Assembly (NCBI GenBank): GCA_009885955.1
Contig: VFJS01000005.1
Span: 1-64,000, forward strand
DNA from: Spirochaetia bacterium
GTDB lineage: Bacteria > Spirochaetota > UBA4802 > UBA5550
Reading direction: 5' to 3'
DNA: 64,000 nucleotides
The translations under genes and the position numbers were made by a program. Positions 33,766-43,050 of this stretch are shown piece after piece; positions within the stretch are counted from its first letter, which is position 1; each line of letters opens with the position of its first letter. The notes below the pieces were generated by a model, which was not told the origin of the DNA, did not search any database, and saw only the letters and a program-made list of their open reading frames with translations.

Positions 33766-34935
33766 ATGAATAGTAAATATTTTAAAATATTAATTATTAA
33801 TTATGAATTCCCGCCACTGGGAGGGGGTGGTGGCATTGCAACATATGATCTTGCAATAGAGTGGGCTAAACATGGACAGGTTGATGTTCTGACATCGTCA
33901 TTTACAGGATTAAAAGCCGAAGAAAAAGTTGGTGATTTAAATGTGTATAGAGTCAAAATATTGTTCAGAAAATCTCGAGACGTTGCATCTTTTATTTCAA
34001 TGCTCACATATCTGCCAGGTGCCTTTTTAAAAGGAATAAGTCTCATAAGAAAGAATAAATATGATGTAATTAATACTCATTTTGCCGTACCGTCAGGGCC
34101 CATTGGATACCTCCTGGGAAAAATTTTTCATATACCAAATGTTCTTTCATTACATGGCGGAGATATATATGATCCAAGTAAAAAGATGTCGCCACACAAA
34201 AGTCCCGTATTTAAACGGATTGTTAAATTTATTTTAAACAGGGCAGATTGTATAGTAGCACAATCAAGCAATACAAAAGAAAATGCAGAAAAATATTACT
34301 CCCCAAAACAATCAATATCAATAATCCCACTTGCTTTCCACCCTCAAGTCATTCCTCATGTATCCAGAAAAATTTTTAATATAGATAAAAAAGATTTTAT
34401 TCTTATCAGCATTGGACGTTTGATTAAAAGAAAATCACTTGAAATTGCAATAAAGTCGTTATCGTTAATAAAAAATGAAAATATTAAGCTTTATATTCTG
34501 GGTGAAGGGCCGGAAAGAGAATTTTTAGAGCAATTATCAGTAGATTTACATTTACATGACAGAGTCAGGTTCATCGGATTTGTTAATGATGACGACAAGT
34601 TTAAATATATATCACTTTCGGATCTATATGTGTCAACATCAATGCATGAGGGATTCGGAATTGTTTTTATGGAAGCCATGCATATGAAACTGCCTATTGT
34701 GTGCACGAATAATGGCGGCCAGGTGGATTTTATCAAAAATGAAGAAAATGGTATTTTAATTGATGTCGGTGATTATAAAGCATGCGCAGATGCTATTTTA
34801 CGTTTTTTTAAAGACAAAAAATTATATACTAAATGCTCAAAAAATAATTCAATCAGGATAAAAAGTTTTTATGCTGAAAATATCGCAGAAAACTATTTAA
34901 CAATTTTTAATAAATTTTATTCATCAAGTAAATAA
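33766..34935 (+). CDS. GT4 family glycosyltransferase
   Basis: A 389-residue GT-B glycosyltransferase. The N-terminus has the Gly-rich acceptor-domain motif (YEFPPLGGGGGIATYDLA); the middle keeps LSLHGGDIYDP; the C-terminal half has ISIGRLIKRKSLEIAIKSL, LYILGEGPE, and the EX7E motif in MHEGFGIVFMEAM. These enzymes transfer sugars from nucleotide-activated donors (retaining) to polysaccharides, lipids or proteins. It is the first of four rightward genes with short gaps (regulator, RNA-binding, methyltransferase). No transmembrane helix is visible, so a cytoplasmic face of the membrane is likely. Confidence 0.9.
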   Translation: MNSKYFKILIINYEFPPLGGGGGIATYDLAIEWAKHGQVDVLTSSFTGLKAEEKVGDLNVYRVKILFRKSRDVASFISMLTYLPGAFLKGISLIRKNKYDVINTHFAVPSGPIGYLLGKIFHIPNVLSLHGGDIYDPSKKMSPHKSPVFKRIVKFILNRADCIVAQSSNTKENAEKYYSPKQSISIIPLAFHPQVIPHVSRKIFNIDKKDFILISIGRLIKRKSLEIAIKSLSLIKNENIKLYILGEGPEREFLEQLSVDLHLHDRVRFIGFVNDDDKFKYISLSDLYVSTSMHEGFGIVFMEAMHMKLPIVCTNNGGQVDFIKNEENGILIDVGDYKACADAILRFFKDKKLYTKCSKNNSIRIKSFYAENIAENYLTIFNKFYSSSK

Positions 34936-34951
34936 TACATATGGCTTTAAA

Positions 34952-35599
34952 GTGAAGCTTAACGCAGGATTAGTAACTAACAATAAAGATTTGTATGAAG
35001 AAATTTTACAAAAGTTTCAAGATATTGGGCTGTACTTATATTCTAACATTGACACTTTAAAAGGGGATGAATATTCAATACTTATCATTGACTTTGATTT
35101 CTTTGAAACTTCCGATGTTGTTCAATTTTATCTTTCAAAAATTAGAAAAAAAATTCAAACAATTCCGGTTATTCTGATCATCAATATATCCCGGATTAAA
35201 AGCATCAACCCAAATTGGTTCTTTGATGATTTTATTATTTATCCATTCAGGGACTATGAATTCTTAATAAGGATAGAAAATCTTTTATATGAAAATGAAA
35301 TCGATGATAATAGTGTTACAATAGGTCACTTAAAAATTAATTTCAAGGAATATATTGTTTACCTCAATAATGAAAAGCTTGATCTGACTTATAAAGAATT
35401 TGAAATATTAAGGTTATTAATCCAGAATAAAGGTACCGTTTTCACAAGGAAAGAGATGCTCAATAAAATCTGGGGTATAGAATACATTGGTGGTACAAGA
35501 ACAGTTGATGTTCATATAAGAAGACTTAGAAGCAAACTTGGTGATGAATTTAATTCTATAATTGAAACGGTTAGGAACGTAGGTTATAAATGTAAATAA
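34952..35599 (+). CDS. OmpR-type winged-helix regulator with atypical receiver
   Basis: The 215-residue product starts at a GTG 17 bases after the glycosyltransferase stop codon. Residues ~1-115 have the length and strand order of a receiver; an Asp pair sits in the right place (LIIDFDF), but the acidic pair after strand one and the Lys before helix five (here IIYPFRD) are missing. Residues ~125-215 are a full Trans_reg_C domain (NNEKLDLTYKEFEILRLL, VFTRKEMLNKIWG, RTVDVHIRRLRSKL, ETVRNVGYKCK). It should bind direct-repeat DNA, possibly without classical phosphorylation. Targets are unknown; the neighbours suggest envelope genes. Confidence 0.85.
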   Translation: MKLNAGLVTNNKDLYEEILQKFQDIGLYLYSNIDTLKGDEYSILIIDFDFFETSDVVQFYLSKIRKKIQTIPVILIINISRIKSINPNWFFDDFIIYPFRDYEFLIRIENLLYENEIDDNSVTIGHLKINFKEYIVYLNNEKLDLTYKEFEILRLLIQNKGTVFTRKEMLNKIWGIEYIGGTRTVDVHIRRLRSKLGDEFNSIIETVRNVGYKCK

Positions 35600-35789
35600 G
35601 ACATAAATAAATTCGATAATTATCCAAAAAACTGCCAAATATTAGATACACAATACGCCAATAATATTTGTTTCAAATTTGAATATACGATATTTTATGG
35701 GAATGCCTTTGTTTTTAATTTGACATAAAATTACATTATTTTTTGATATAAAGACATTTAACATTTTTGACTCAATTGCGAGGTTATGA

Positions 35790-36290
35790 ATGAATCAGGA
35801 AAAAAAGCTGGAAAAAATACTGGATTATGCACTAAATTACGATCTGGATGATTATGAAAAATTAGTTAAGGTGCTAAAGAAAAAGCTCCCTTTTTTTAAC
35901 GGTTCAAAGAGAATTGCAGCCGCCCTTCTAAAGGATCTTCTTGGAGATATATCTAAGCTTGAATTAGAACCTGAGAAAATGCTCAACAGAACAACGGAAA
36001 CTGGTAAAATAGTCTTTGAAGATATAAAAGATGGGAGAGCGAGACTTTTTATAAATATCGGTAAAAACCATTATATTTCCACTGGTGATTTAATCAGGGA
36101 GATAGTTAAAAGATCTGGAATTGACGGGAAATTAATAGGGAAAATTGATATTCATTCAACATACTCTTTTTTTGAAGTACCCGAGTCCAGCGCAGAAATT
36201 GTATATCATTCATTTGATAATGCAAAAATTAAAGGTGTTCCGGTAGTTGTTGAGCCGGCTAAAAGAAGAAAAAAGGAGAATAGTATTTAA
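35790..36290 (+). CDS. stand-alone DbpA-type RNA-binding domain protein
   Basis: The 166-residue product has a helical N-terminus (~1-60: EKKLEKILDYALNYDLDDYE) and a C-terminal DbpA RNA-binding domain (~75-155): ARLFINIGKNHYISTGDLIRE, IGKIDIHSTYSFFEVP, KIKGVPVVVEPAK. In DbpA this domain follows a DEAD-box helicase and binds 23S rRNA; here no helicase domain is present. It may target RNA helicases or ribosomal RNA on its own. GCGAGG lies six bases before the ATG. It precedes the methyltransferase gene by 14 bases. Confidence 0.82.
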   Translation: MNQEKKLEKILDYALNYDLDDYEKLVKVLKKKLPFFNGSKRIAAALLKDLLGDISKLELEPEKMLNRTTETGKIVFEDIKDGRARLFINIGKNHYISTGDLIREIVKRSGIDGKLIGKIDIHSTYSFFEVPESSAEIVYHSFDNAKIKGVPVVVEPAKRRKKENSI

Positions 36291-36304
36291 TTTAAGATTT
36301 TTTT

Positions 36305-37129
36305 ATGCCCTCTATATCCAGCTGCCCTATATGTTCATTTATAAAAAAAAAATCTATTTATGAAAATCTTTATAAATGTCTGAATTGTAAGGTGATATAT
36401 AATACAGGTTATATCCCTGTATTATATAATGAAAATTATTTTACCGATCAGTATAAATTTCAATATGGGGTTACCTACGCTGAAGATTTTGAAACAATAA
36501 ATAGAATCTCTAAAAAAAGATTGGATGTTATAATAAAATTATTAAGTAAAATAAGTTCCCTATCAGAAATCAAAATCCTTGATATAGGAGCCGCAATGGG
36601 GTTTTTTTTAAATGCTGCGAAAAATCTTGGCTTTAACAATGTGACAGGATGTGAGATTTCAAAATTTGCCTGTGAAAAATCAAAAACAGAATTTGGTCTT
36701 GATATTGCAAACTCATCTTTTGATGATTTTAATGCCGAACATTCATTTGATATAATAACTGCATGGTTTTTTATCGAACATACTGAAATTCCGGCTGAAA
36801 CAATAAAAAAAATTTATTCTATGCTGAATAAGGATGGAATTTTTGCATTTTCCGTACCATCTTATTTCGGGCCTCAATATTTGTTTAATAAAAAATTATG
36901 GGGTGAATCCTTTCCATTGGATCATAAAGTTGAATTTTCCCCATTATCAGTAAAAAAAATATTAAAAGCAGAAGGATTTAAAAGAATTATTGTAAAACCT
37001 GCAGGATTTCATCCGGAACGGATTGTATCAAAAAACTCATTAATATTTCCATTATTTTCCATTCTCTATAAATGCTTCACAAATATTACAGCATTCTCCG
37101 ATACAATCGAAGTTTATGCTGTAAAGTAA
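36305..37129 (+). CDS. class I SAM-dependent methyltransferase with zinc-ribbon N-terminus
   Basis: The 274-residue product begins with a four-Cys zinc ribbon (SSCPICSF, then KCLNCKVIYN). Residues ~85-210 are a Methyltransf_23 domain: ILDIGAAMGFFLNAAKN (SAM-binding), VTGCEISKFA (acidic residue for the ribose), DIITAWFFIEHTEIP and LNKDGIFAFSVPSYFGP. Such proteins modify O-antigen sugars or lipids in glycan clusters. It ends ten bases before the convergent ftsK gene. It probably belongs with the glycosyltransferase and DbpA-domain genes. Confidence 0.86.
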   Translation: MPSISSCPICSFIKKKSIYENLYKCLNCKVIYNTGYIPVLYNENYFTDQYKFQYGVTYAEDFETINRISKKRLDVIIKLLSKISSLSEIKILDIGAAMGFFLNAAKNLGFNNVTGCEISKFACEKSKTEFGLDIANSSFDDFNAEHSFDIITAWFFIEHTEIPAETIKKIYSMLNKDGIFAFSVPSYFGPQYLFNKKLWGESFPLDHKVEFSPLSVKKILKAEGFKRIIVKPAGFHPERIVSKNSLIFPLFSILYKCFTNITAFSDTIEVYAVK

Positions 37130-37139
37130 ACTAAAAATT

Positions 37140-39644
37140 TTAAAGAAATACCTCCCTTGGTTTGCTCCCATGCTGAGGACCGATATATCCTTTTTCCTCC
37201 ATCATCTCAATAATTCTGGCAGCCCTGTTGTAGCCTATGCTGAGCCTTCTTTGGAGATATGATGCAGAAGCTTTCCTTGTCTCTTCAACAATTTTCAAAG
37301 CTTCATTGAAAAGCTCATCCCCGTCAGCTTCATCAAGGATCATTTCCTCTTCTTCCTGAACATACCCTTCAATATCAATATAGCTTGTTGGGCAAATAGT
37401 TCTAAGAAAACTTACAATTTTGATGATTTCATCCTCGGATAGATATGATCCCTGGATCCTGATTGGAAATGAACACATTGGAGACTGATATAGCATATCC
37501 CCCTTACCAAGCAGTTTTTCTGCGCCATTCTGATCAAGGATAGTTCTTGAATCGGTCTTCTGGGCAACCTGGAAAGCAATCCTTGCAGGGAAATTTGCTT
37601 TAATTACACCAGTTATAACATCAACCGATGGCCTCTGAGTTGCAAGAACCAGGTGGATTCCTACAGCTCTGGCTTTCTGGGCTATTCTCGTTATATACCC
37701 CTCAATTTCCTTCGTTGATGACATCATCAAGTCCGCCAGTTCGTCTATTATTGTAATAATATAAGGAAGTTTCTCATCAATATTCCCATCGAAATTATTT
37801 ATATGATTATATTTTTCTATATCCCTGCAATTTTTTTCTGAGAGGAGTCTGTATCTCCTGTCCATTTCAAATAATACCCATTTTAAAGCCGTCTGTGCCT
37901 TTAATGATTCAGTTATTACAGGTGTAAGCAGGTGGGGAGAACCATTGTATATCTGAAGCTCAACCATTTTTGGATCTATAAGAAGAAATCTCAAATATTC
38001 CGGTTTGTAATTATACATGAGGCTCGTAATGATTGAATTAACACAGACAGATTTTCCTGAACCGGTAGCGCCGGCTATCAGAAGGTGCGGCAGCCTTCGG
38101 ATATCAAGCGTTATTGGATTACCAAGGATGTCTTTCCCCAGGCCTACTTTCAGCAAACCGGTCTGTTTCTGATATTCCTTTGATTTTATAACATCACCAA
38201 GTGTTACATTTTCCCTTTCTTTATTCGGAATTTCGACGCCAATTGCCGATTTCCCGGGAATTGGAGCTACTATTCTAACTCTTAGTGCGGCCAGTGCCAT
38301 GGCAATATCATCTGCCAGTCCTGCAATTTTATTTACTTTAATTCCAGGTGCAATCTGGATCTCATAGAGGGTTATAACAGGCCCCCTGCTTACATTGATT
38401 ACTTTGGATTCGATACCAAAATCAGCCAGTGTATTTACAAGGAGCTCTGAATTCTTTTTGATCTCAATCTTCCAGTTTTCCTGGTCTATATGTATAGTTG
38501 AATTTAAAAAATCAAAAGGGATTGTATATTCTGAAACATTATCAATTACATTATTAATTTCTGATTTTAGACTTGCCGCCGGATAATCATCCATTACTCG
38601 TTTCCTATTCACAGGAGCTTCATATAAAGATGATACGCTCTCTGATACATCCTGGTCCTCAATTATTTTTATGTTTGGCACTGTTACATAGGCGAGTTCT
38701 TGTTCAGGATTAATAAAATCTTCATGAAAAACGGAAATTTCTTCATTTTCATTTTGTTGAAAATCATTTATATCAATGCCATTGAAACCAGTTTGCACAA
38801 TTATAATATCTTCATCATTATAACCAAAAATTTCTGCCGATGCTATTGGGGATTTTTTTTCTGATAAAATAAAACTTTCCTTATGTACAATGGAATCAGA
38901 GTTCCCATCGGGAAAGCCAATAGTATCAGGCATTTGCAGATATTTAATCTGATTATTTTTTTCAACTCCGGGTTCAATATTTCCATTATGCAGCCTGATT
39001 CTTTTTTTTATAATCCATGGTAATTTATAGTCACTGGTATGAAGGTCTTCATCAATTGAATTGAGGGGAATATATTTGTCTTTTATTCCTCTGAACCTTT
39101 TTGAAAAAAAATTACTGATTTTTACTCCAATATTTTTATTCAGAAAATCAAATGTTCCAGTAATGGAAACAATACCGATTAGAATTAAACATATCAAATT
39201 GAATATTAATAATATAAGGAAAGCTCCTGTATTCCCTAGGGTATATTTACAAAATTTCGCTGAGTAAAATCCCAGAAGTCCCCCGGAAAAAAGAAATCCT
39301 CTATCGCTGATAAATGCAATCATTGCTGAAGCAGCTATTATAAGTAGAATAAAGGAAAAAATGGTTTCAGCGAGGTTCGATGTTGTATCCCTTATTAATC
39401 GATATCCGGCAATTGCTGATATAACTGCAAAAATATATGAAGAGAGCCCGAATAGAATCCGGAGATAATAGCTTAAAAATGAACCAAATATACCAATGAG
39501 ATTTGATGCCTTATTCACATTTTGGGTTGTATAATCATTTTGATTAAAGCTTACCAGTGATAGTACGATTAATATTGACAGAAGAATTAGCAGAATACCT
39601 GCCGTTTCCTGATAGCGTTTATCCTTAAACAATTGTCCCTCCAT
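37140..39644 (-). CDS. ftsK: DNA translocase FtsK/SpoIIIE
   Basis: An 834-residue chromosome-segregation ATPase. Four N-terminal transmembrane helices (~15-185) are followed by a poorly conserved linker (~190-390), an FtsK-alpha domain (~395-480: NTLADFGIESKVINVSRGPV), a RecA-like motor (~490-730) with Walker A GATGSGKS near 520 and Walker B IIDELADLMM, and a C-terminal gamma winged helix (~770-834: RRLSIGYNRAARIIEMMEEKG). It pumps the chromosome through the septum and directs dimer resolution. The ATG at 39644 is followed by GGAGGG, so a downstream TTG could be the true start. Confidence 0.95.
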   Translation of the reverse strand: MEGQLFKDKRYQETAGILLILLSILIVLSLVSFNQNDYTTQNVNKASNLIGIFGSFLSYYLRILFGLSSYIFAVISAIAGYRLIRDTTSNLAETIFSFILLIIAASAMIAFISDRGFLFSGGLLGFYSAKFCKYTLGNTGAFLILLIFNLICLILIGIVSITGTFDFLNKNIGVKISNFFSKRFRGIKDKYIPLNSIDEDLHTSDYKLPWIIKKRIRLHNGNIEPGVEKNNQIKYLQMPDTIGFPDGNSDSIVHKESFILSEKKSPIASAEIFGYNDEDIIIVQTGFNGIDINDFQQNENEEISVFHEDFINPEQELAYVTVPNIKIIEDQDVSESVSSLYEAPVNRKRVMDDYPAASLKSEINNVIDNVSEYTIPFDFLNSTIHIDQENWKIEIKKNSELLVNTLADFGIESKVINVSRGPVITLYEIQIAPGIKVNKIAGLADDIAMALAALRVRIVAPIPGKSAIGVEIPNKERENVTLGDVIKSKEYQKQTGLLKVGLGKDILGNPITLDIRRLPHLLIAGATGSGKSVCVNSIITSLMYNYKPEYLRFLLIDPKMVELQIYNGSPHLLTPVITESLKAQTALKWVLFEMDRRYRLLSEKNCRDIEKYNHINNFDGNIDEKLPYIITIIDELADLMMSSTKEIEGYITRIAQKARAVGIHLVLATQRPSVDVITGVIKANFPARIAFQVAQKTDSRTILDQNGAEKLLGKGDMLYQSPMCSFPIRIQGSYLSEDEIIKIVSFLRTICPTSYIDIEGYVQEEEEMILDEADGDELFNEALKIVEETRKASASYLQRRLSIGYNRAARIIEMMEEKGYIGPQHGSKPREVFL

Positions 39645-39881
39645 GTCTCTATCAGGGAGTTATTTCATGAAAAAATCATAAAATAATCTATTTTCCCGAA
39701 ATAATAGCGCTTCAATATAATTTCGGCTTAAAACAGCAGGATTTAAAGGATATTGTTTTATAATTGAAAATAAAAAAATCGATTTTTTAATTCAATCATT
39801 AATAAAATGATAAAAGCAAGTTTTTGTAACCGGCATTGTTAAAATTTATATGTTGGGAAATAGAAGATTAACGATAAAATA

Positions 39882-41537
39882 TCAAATTTCAATTATTTGA
39901 ATTTCTATCAAGGTATTCCTTTTACTGTTTTTGAATATATACTTCTTAATATCTTTTTTAAGCTCCATTTCAATATTGCCATAGGAAATTTTTTCACTTA
40001 ACATTTTATTCGTCCAGTTAAGAATTTCCTTCTTGAGATAATCTATTATCTTTGTACTATATTCAATAAATCCTTTTGTAATAATCCTGGGTTCATTGAT
40101 AAGCATTCCTTCACCTATAATTAGTGTCACAATTAGAATTCCTTCAGTAGACATTAATTGTCGATCTTTAATCACACTGCTGTCAACATTTCCAATCTCA
40201 TTGCCATCCACATAAATTTGTGAAAGATTAAGTGACTTGGTCTTTACAAAAGATTTCTTGGATAGTTCAAGAACATCTCCACTTGATGCAATCAATATAC
40301 TATTAGATCTAACCTTTAGCAATTCTGCAATTTTTGCGTGAGCCTTCATGTGCTTATATTCCCCATGGATTGGCATAAAAAATTTTGGTTTCGTAATAGA
40401 AATCATAAGTTTCAGTTCTTTGGCTGAGCCATGTCCTGATACATGGATGTCTGAATCCCTGTCATAATAAACTTCAGCACCCAGTTTCATTAATAAATTT
40501 ATGACATTTGTCACAAGCCTCTCATTCCCCGGGATTACTGATGCGGTGATTATAACCGTATCACCCTTTTCAATCGTAAAATTCCTGTGTGTACCATTGG
40601 CCATTCTATATATGGCTGACATAGGCTCTCCCTGAGAGCCTGTTCCGATGATAACAAACTTCTTGTTCTGAAATTTATGGGCATCATCAACATTAACCAT
40701 CATATCTTCATTAATATTCAAATAACCCAGGGTTTTTGAAATTTCAACATTTTTTAAAAGGCTGTAGCCCGATAGGACAACCTTCCTGTTAAACCGCCTG
40801 GAGACATCCAAAACCTGCTGTATCCTGTTTATATTGGAGGCAAAAGTAACAATTATTATCCTCCCTTTTGAAGATGAAAAAATATCTATTAATTTATTAT
40901 CAATTATTGATTCAGACTGTGTGAAGCCCTGACGTTCGGCATTGGTACTGTCAGACATTAATAACAGTACCCCTTTTTCACCATACTCCGAAAACCGGTG
41001 AATATCTGTTATATCCCCATCAACAGGGGAAAAATCAATTTTAAAATCTCCTGTATGGATGATTACTCCGACATCAGTTTTTATTGCCAGACCTATACTG
41101 TCTACAATTGAATGCGTGACTCTTATGAACTCAATTGTAAAGACACCGATTTTTTCTACATCTCTCGGTTTAATCTCCCTGTAAACAGGTTTTGATTTTG
41201 GGGGACGCTCTAATAGCCTGCTCTGAATAAGACCTATTGTAAGCTTGGTTGCATATATGGGGGCATTTATTTTTTGCAGTAAAAATGGGATAGCTCCAAT
41301 ATGATCCTCGTGCCCATGCGTTATTATGATAGCCCTTATTTTATCCTTATTTTTTACAATATAGGAGAAATCAGGAATAATAAAATCTATTCCAGGGGTC
41401 TCATAGCTCGGAAACATTATTCCGCAATCAACAATAATAATATCATCCTTATATTCAAAAAGGGTTATATTTTTACCGATTGCCCCAAGTCCGCCAATTG
41501 GGATAATTTTTATTTTTTTTTCCTCTTTTTCTTTCAT
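39882..41537 (-). CDS. rnj: ribonuclease J
   Basis: A 551-residue metallo-beta-lactamase/beta-CASP ribonuclease that acts as 5'-exo- and endonuclease in RNA turnover. The metal motif is THGHEDHIGA (~75); other ligands lie in HTGDFKID and HGSAKELKL with the beta-CASP part (~200-370: LLMSDSTNAERQGFT, GTGSQGEP) and a C-terminal domain. Its start overlaps the dut stop codon by four bases (ATGA), so translation is coupled. FtsK follows at a 237-base gap. Confidence 0.95.
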   Translation of the reverse strand: MKEKEEKKIKIIPIGGLGAIGKNITLFEYKDDIIIVDCGIMFPSYETPGIDFIIPDFSYIVKNKDKIRAIIITHGHEDHIGAIPFLLQKINAPIYATKLTIGLIQSRLLERPPKSKPVYREIKPRDVEKIGVFTIEFIRVTHSIVDSIGLAIKTDVGVIIHTGDFKIDFSPVDGDITDIHRFSEYGEKGVLLLMSDSTNAERQGFTQSESIIDNKLIDIFSSSKGRIIIVTFASNINRIQQVLDVSRRFNRKVVLSGYSLLKNVEISKTLGYLNINEDMMVNVDDAHKFQNKKFVIIGTGSQGEPMSAIYRMANGTHRNFTIEKGDTVIITASVIPGNERLVTNVINLLMKLGAEVYYDRDSDIHVSGHGSAKELKLMISITKPKFFMPIHGEYKHMKAHAKIAELLKVRSNSILIASSGDVLELSKKSFVKTKSLNLSQIYVDGNEIGNVDSSVIKDRQLMSTEGILIVTLIIGEGMLINEPRIITKGFIEYSTKIIDYLKKEILNWTNKMLSEKISYGNIEMELKKDIKKYIFKNSKRNTLIEIQIIEI

Positions 41538-41968
41538 AATCCGGTATGCCCGAATCCTCCTTTTCCCCGTTGTGTATTGTTCAGATCATTTACGGAAATG
41601 AATTTACCCTTGTAAACCCTTGCAAAAATAATCTGCGCAATTCTCATATCATTTTCAATAACAAATTCACTGGAACCAAAATTTGTCAGTATTATTTTTA
41701 TTTCTCCCCGATAATCAGAATCTATTGTCCCTGGCGAGTTCAATATGGAAATCCCGTGTTCCAGGGCTAGGCCGCTCCTTGGCCGTATCTGCGCTTCATA
41801 CCCTGGTGGCAATTCAATTGATACGCCTGTGGGAATTAATGCCGTACAACCTGGCTTCATGATCACAGGAGAATCAAGAAATGCAAATAAATCCGCTCCT
41901 GCCGATCCATCACTCTTGTATTCAGGTTCTCTTGCTCCTGATTTTTTTATATAATTAACATTTATCAT
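41534..41968 (-). CDS. dut: dUTP diphosphatase
   Basis: A 144-residue trimeric dUTPase, of standard length. The five conserved motifs can be read: SAGADLFAF, RPRSGLAL, NSPGTIDSDYRGEIKI, RIAQIIFA and RGKGGFGHTG (motif 5, closing over the active site). It hydrolyses dUTP to dUMP and pyrophosphate. It is coupled to rnj through a four-base overlap. A rhomboid gene precedes it by 43 bases on the same strand. Confidence 0.96.
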   Translation of the reverse strand: MINVNYIKKSGAREPEYKSDGSAGADLFAFLDSPVIMKPGCTALIPTGVSIELPPGYEAQIRPRSGLALEHGISILNSPGTIDSDYRGEIKIILTNFGSSEFVIENDMRIAQIIFARVYKGKFISVNDLNNTQRGKGGFGHTGL

Positions 41969-42011
41969 TATTACCGGGATAATAAATCATTAAAAATTTA
42001 AAATGTCAATA

Positions 42012-42929
42012 CTATATATACTTGTTTATTGCTTTTATTATACAGGCCTCATAGTCTTCACATTTAGCGCAGTAATCGTCTTCTATATTAAAGTCATCAT
42101 CAATGCATGTATTTGCTCTATCTTTAATAATGGATAAAAGCTTGATATTCTGATATTCATCATCCGTAAGGGACTGCGCTCCCGATGTCTTGACTTTATT
42201 CAGAATTTGCAGAAGGCTCATGCTGCTGCCGGAGATATTCTCTTTTGCATTGATATCCCGATTTTTAATTTCTTTGAAATATTTTGATTTAAGCTTTGAC
42301 GACTTAAATCGAATTTCATGCCTCCTGGTAAATAGAAAATATACAATTCCGAAAAATAATCCGCCCAGATGGCCAATATGCGATATCGGAGATGACCCCA
42401 TGGTATTAATCATAGAATAAATTTCAATCCCTCCATACAAAATAACCAGATATTTTGCCTTAATTGGTACAACAAAAAACAATAAAATCTGAGAGTTAGG
42501 AAAGAGTATTCCAAAGGCCAGCAGAATTCCAAATACTGCTCCTGAAGCGCCTATGGTCGGGATTAGTAAGGCCTCTCCTCCCAGGATTAAATTTAATATA
42601 AATATTGAAAGCCCGGCTCCGATCCCGGTAAATATATAGTAAATAATAAATTTTTTACTCCCCCATACCTCTTCAATAGGTACTCCAAATAGCAGAAGGG
42701 CATACATATTAAAAAATATGTGCATCCAATTTCCATGTAAGAACATATAGGAGAATAGCTGCCATATAAATCCTTCTTTTACCAGAATTGGATATAGGGC
42801 GAAATAATGTGTAATCAAACCCTTGCTTTCTCCCAGAAATAAAAATTCCTGGCTTAAATATACGGCAACATTTATTATAATTAATCTGAAAGCCCAGCTG
42901 TCAGATATTGTTCCGGTTTTGTTCATCAT
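42012..42929 (-). CDS. rhomboid family intramembrane serine protease
   Basis: A 305-residue protein with six hydrophobic helices. The catalytic Ser is in TIGASGAVFGILLAFG and the His in SHIGHLGGLFFG, with the HGNWMHIFFNMYALLLFG loop and helix two in their normal place. Rhomboids cleave membrane proteins within helices. Residues ~205-305 form a cytoplasmic tail with a Cys cluster near the end (DDYCAKCEDYEACI) that looks like a metal or redox site. ATGGAG lies before the ATG. The substrate is unknown. Confidence 0.9.
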   Translation of the reverse strand: MMNKTGTISDSWAFRLIIINVAVYLSQEFLFLGESKGLITHYFALYPILVKEGFIWQLFSYMFLHGNWMHIFFNMYALLLFGVPIEEVWGSKKFIIYYIFTGIGAGLSIFILNLILGGEALLIPTIGASGAVFGILLAFGILFPNSQILLFFVVPIKAKYLVILYGGIEIYSMINTMGSSPISHIGHLGGLFFGIVYFLFTRRHEIRFKSSKLKSKYFKEIKNRDINAKENISGSSMSLLQILNKVKTSGAQSLTDDEYQNIKLLSIIKDRANTCIDDDFNIEDDYCAKCEDYEACIIKAINKYI

Positions 42930-43050
42930 ACTCCATGAATATTAATATAGTTGATCATAGAAAAAAAAGCATAAATTTTTTTGAGTATAGACATTATTAT
43001 TGAATTACTTTAATTTACAAGAAGAATATTTGAAATAAAAAACAATGAAT

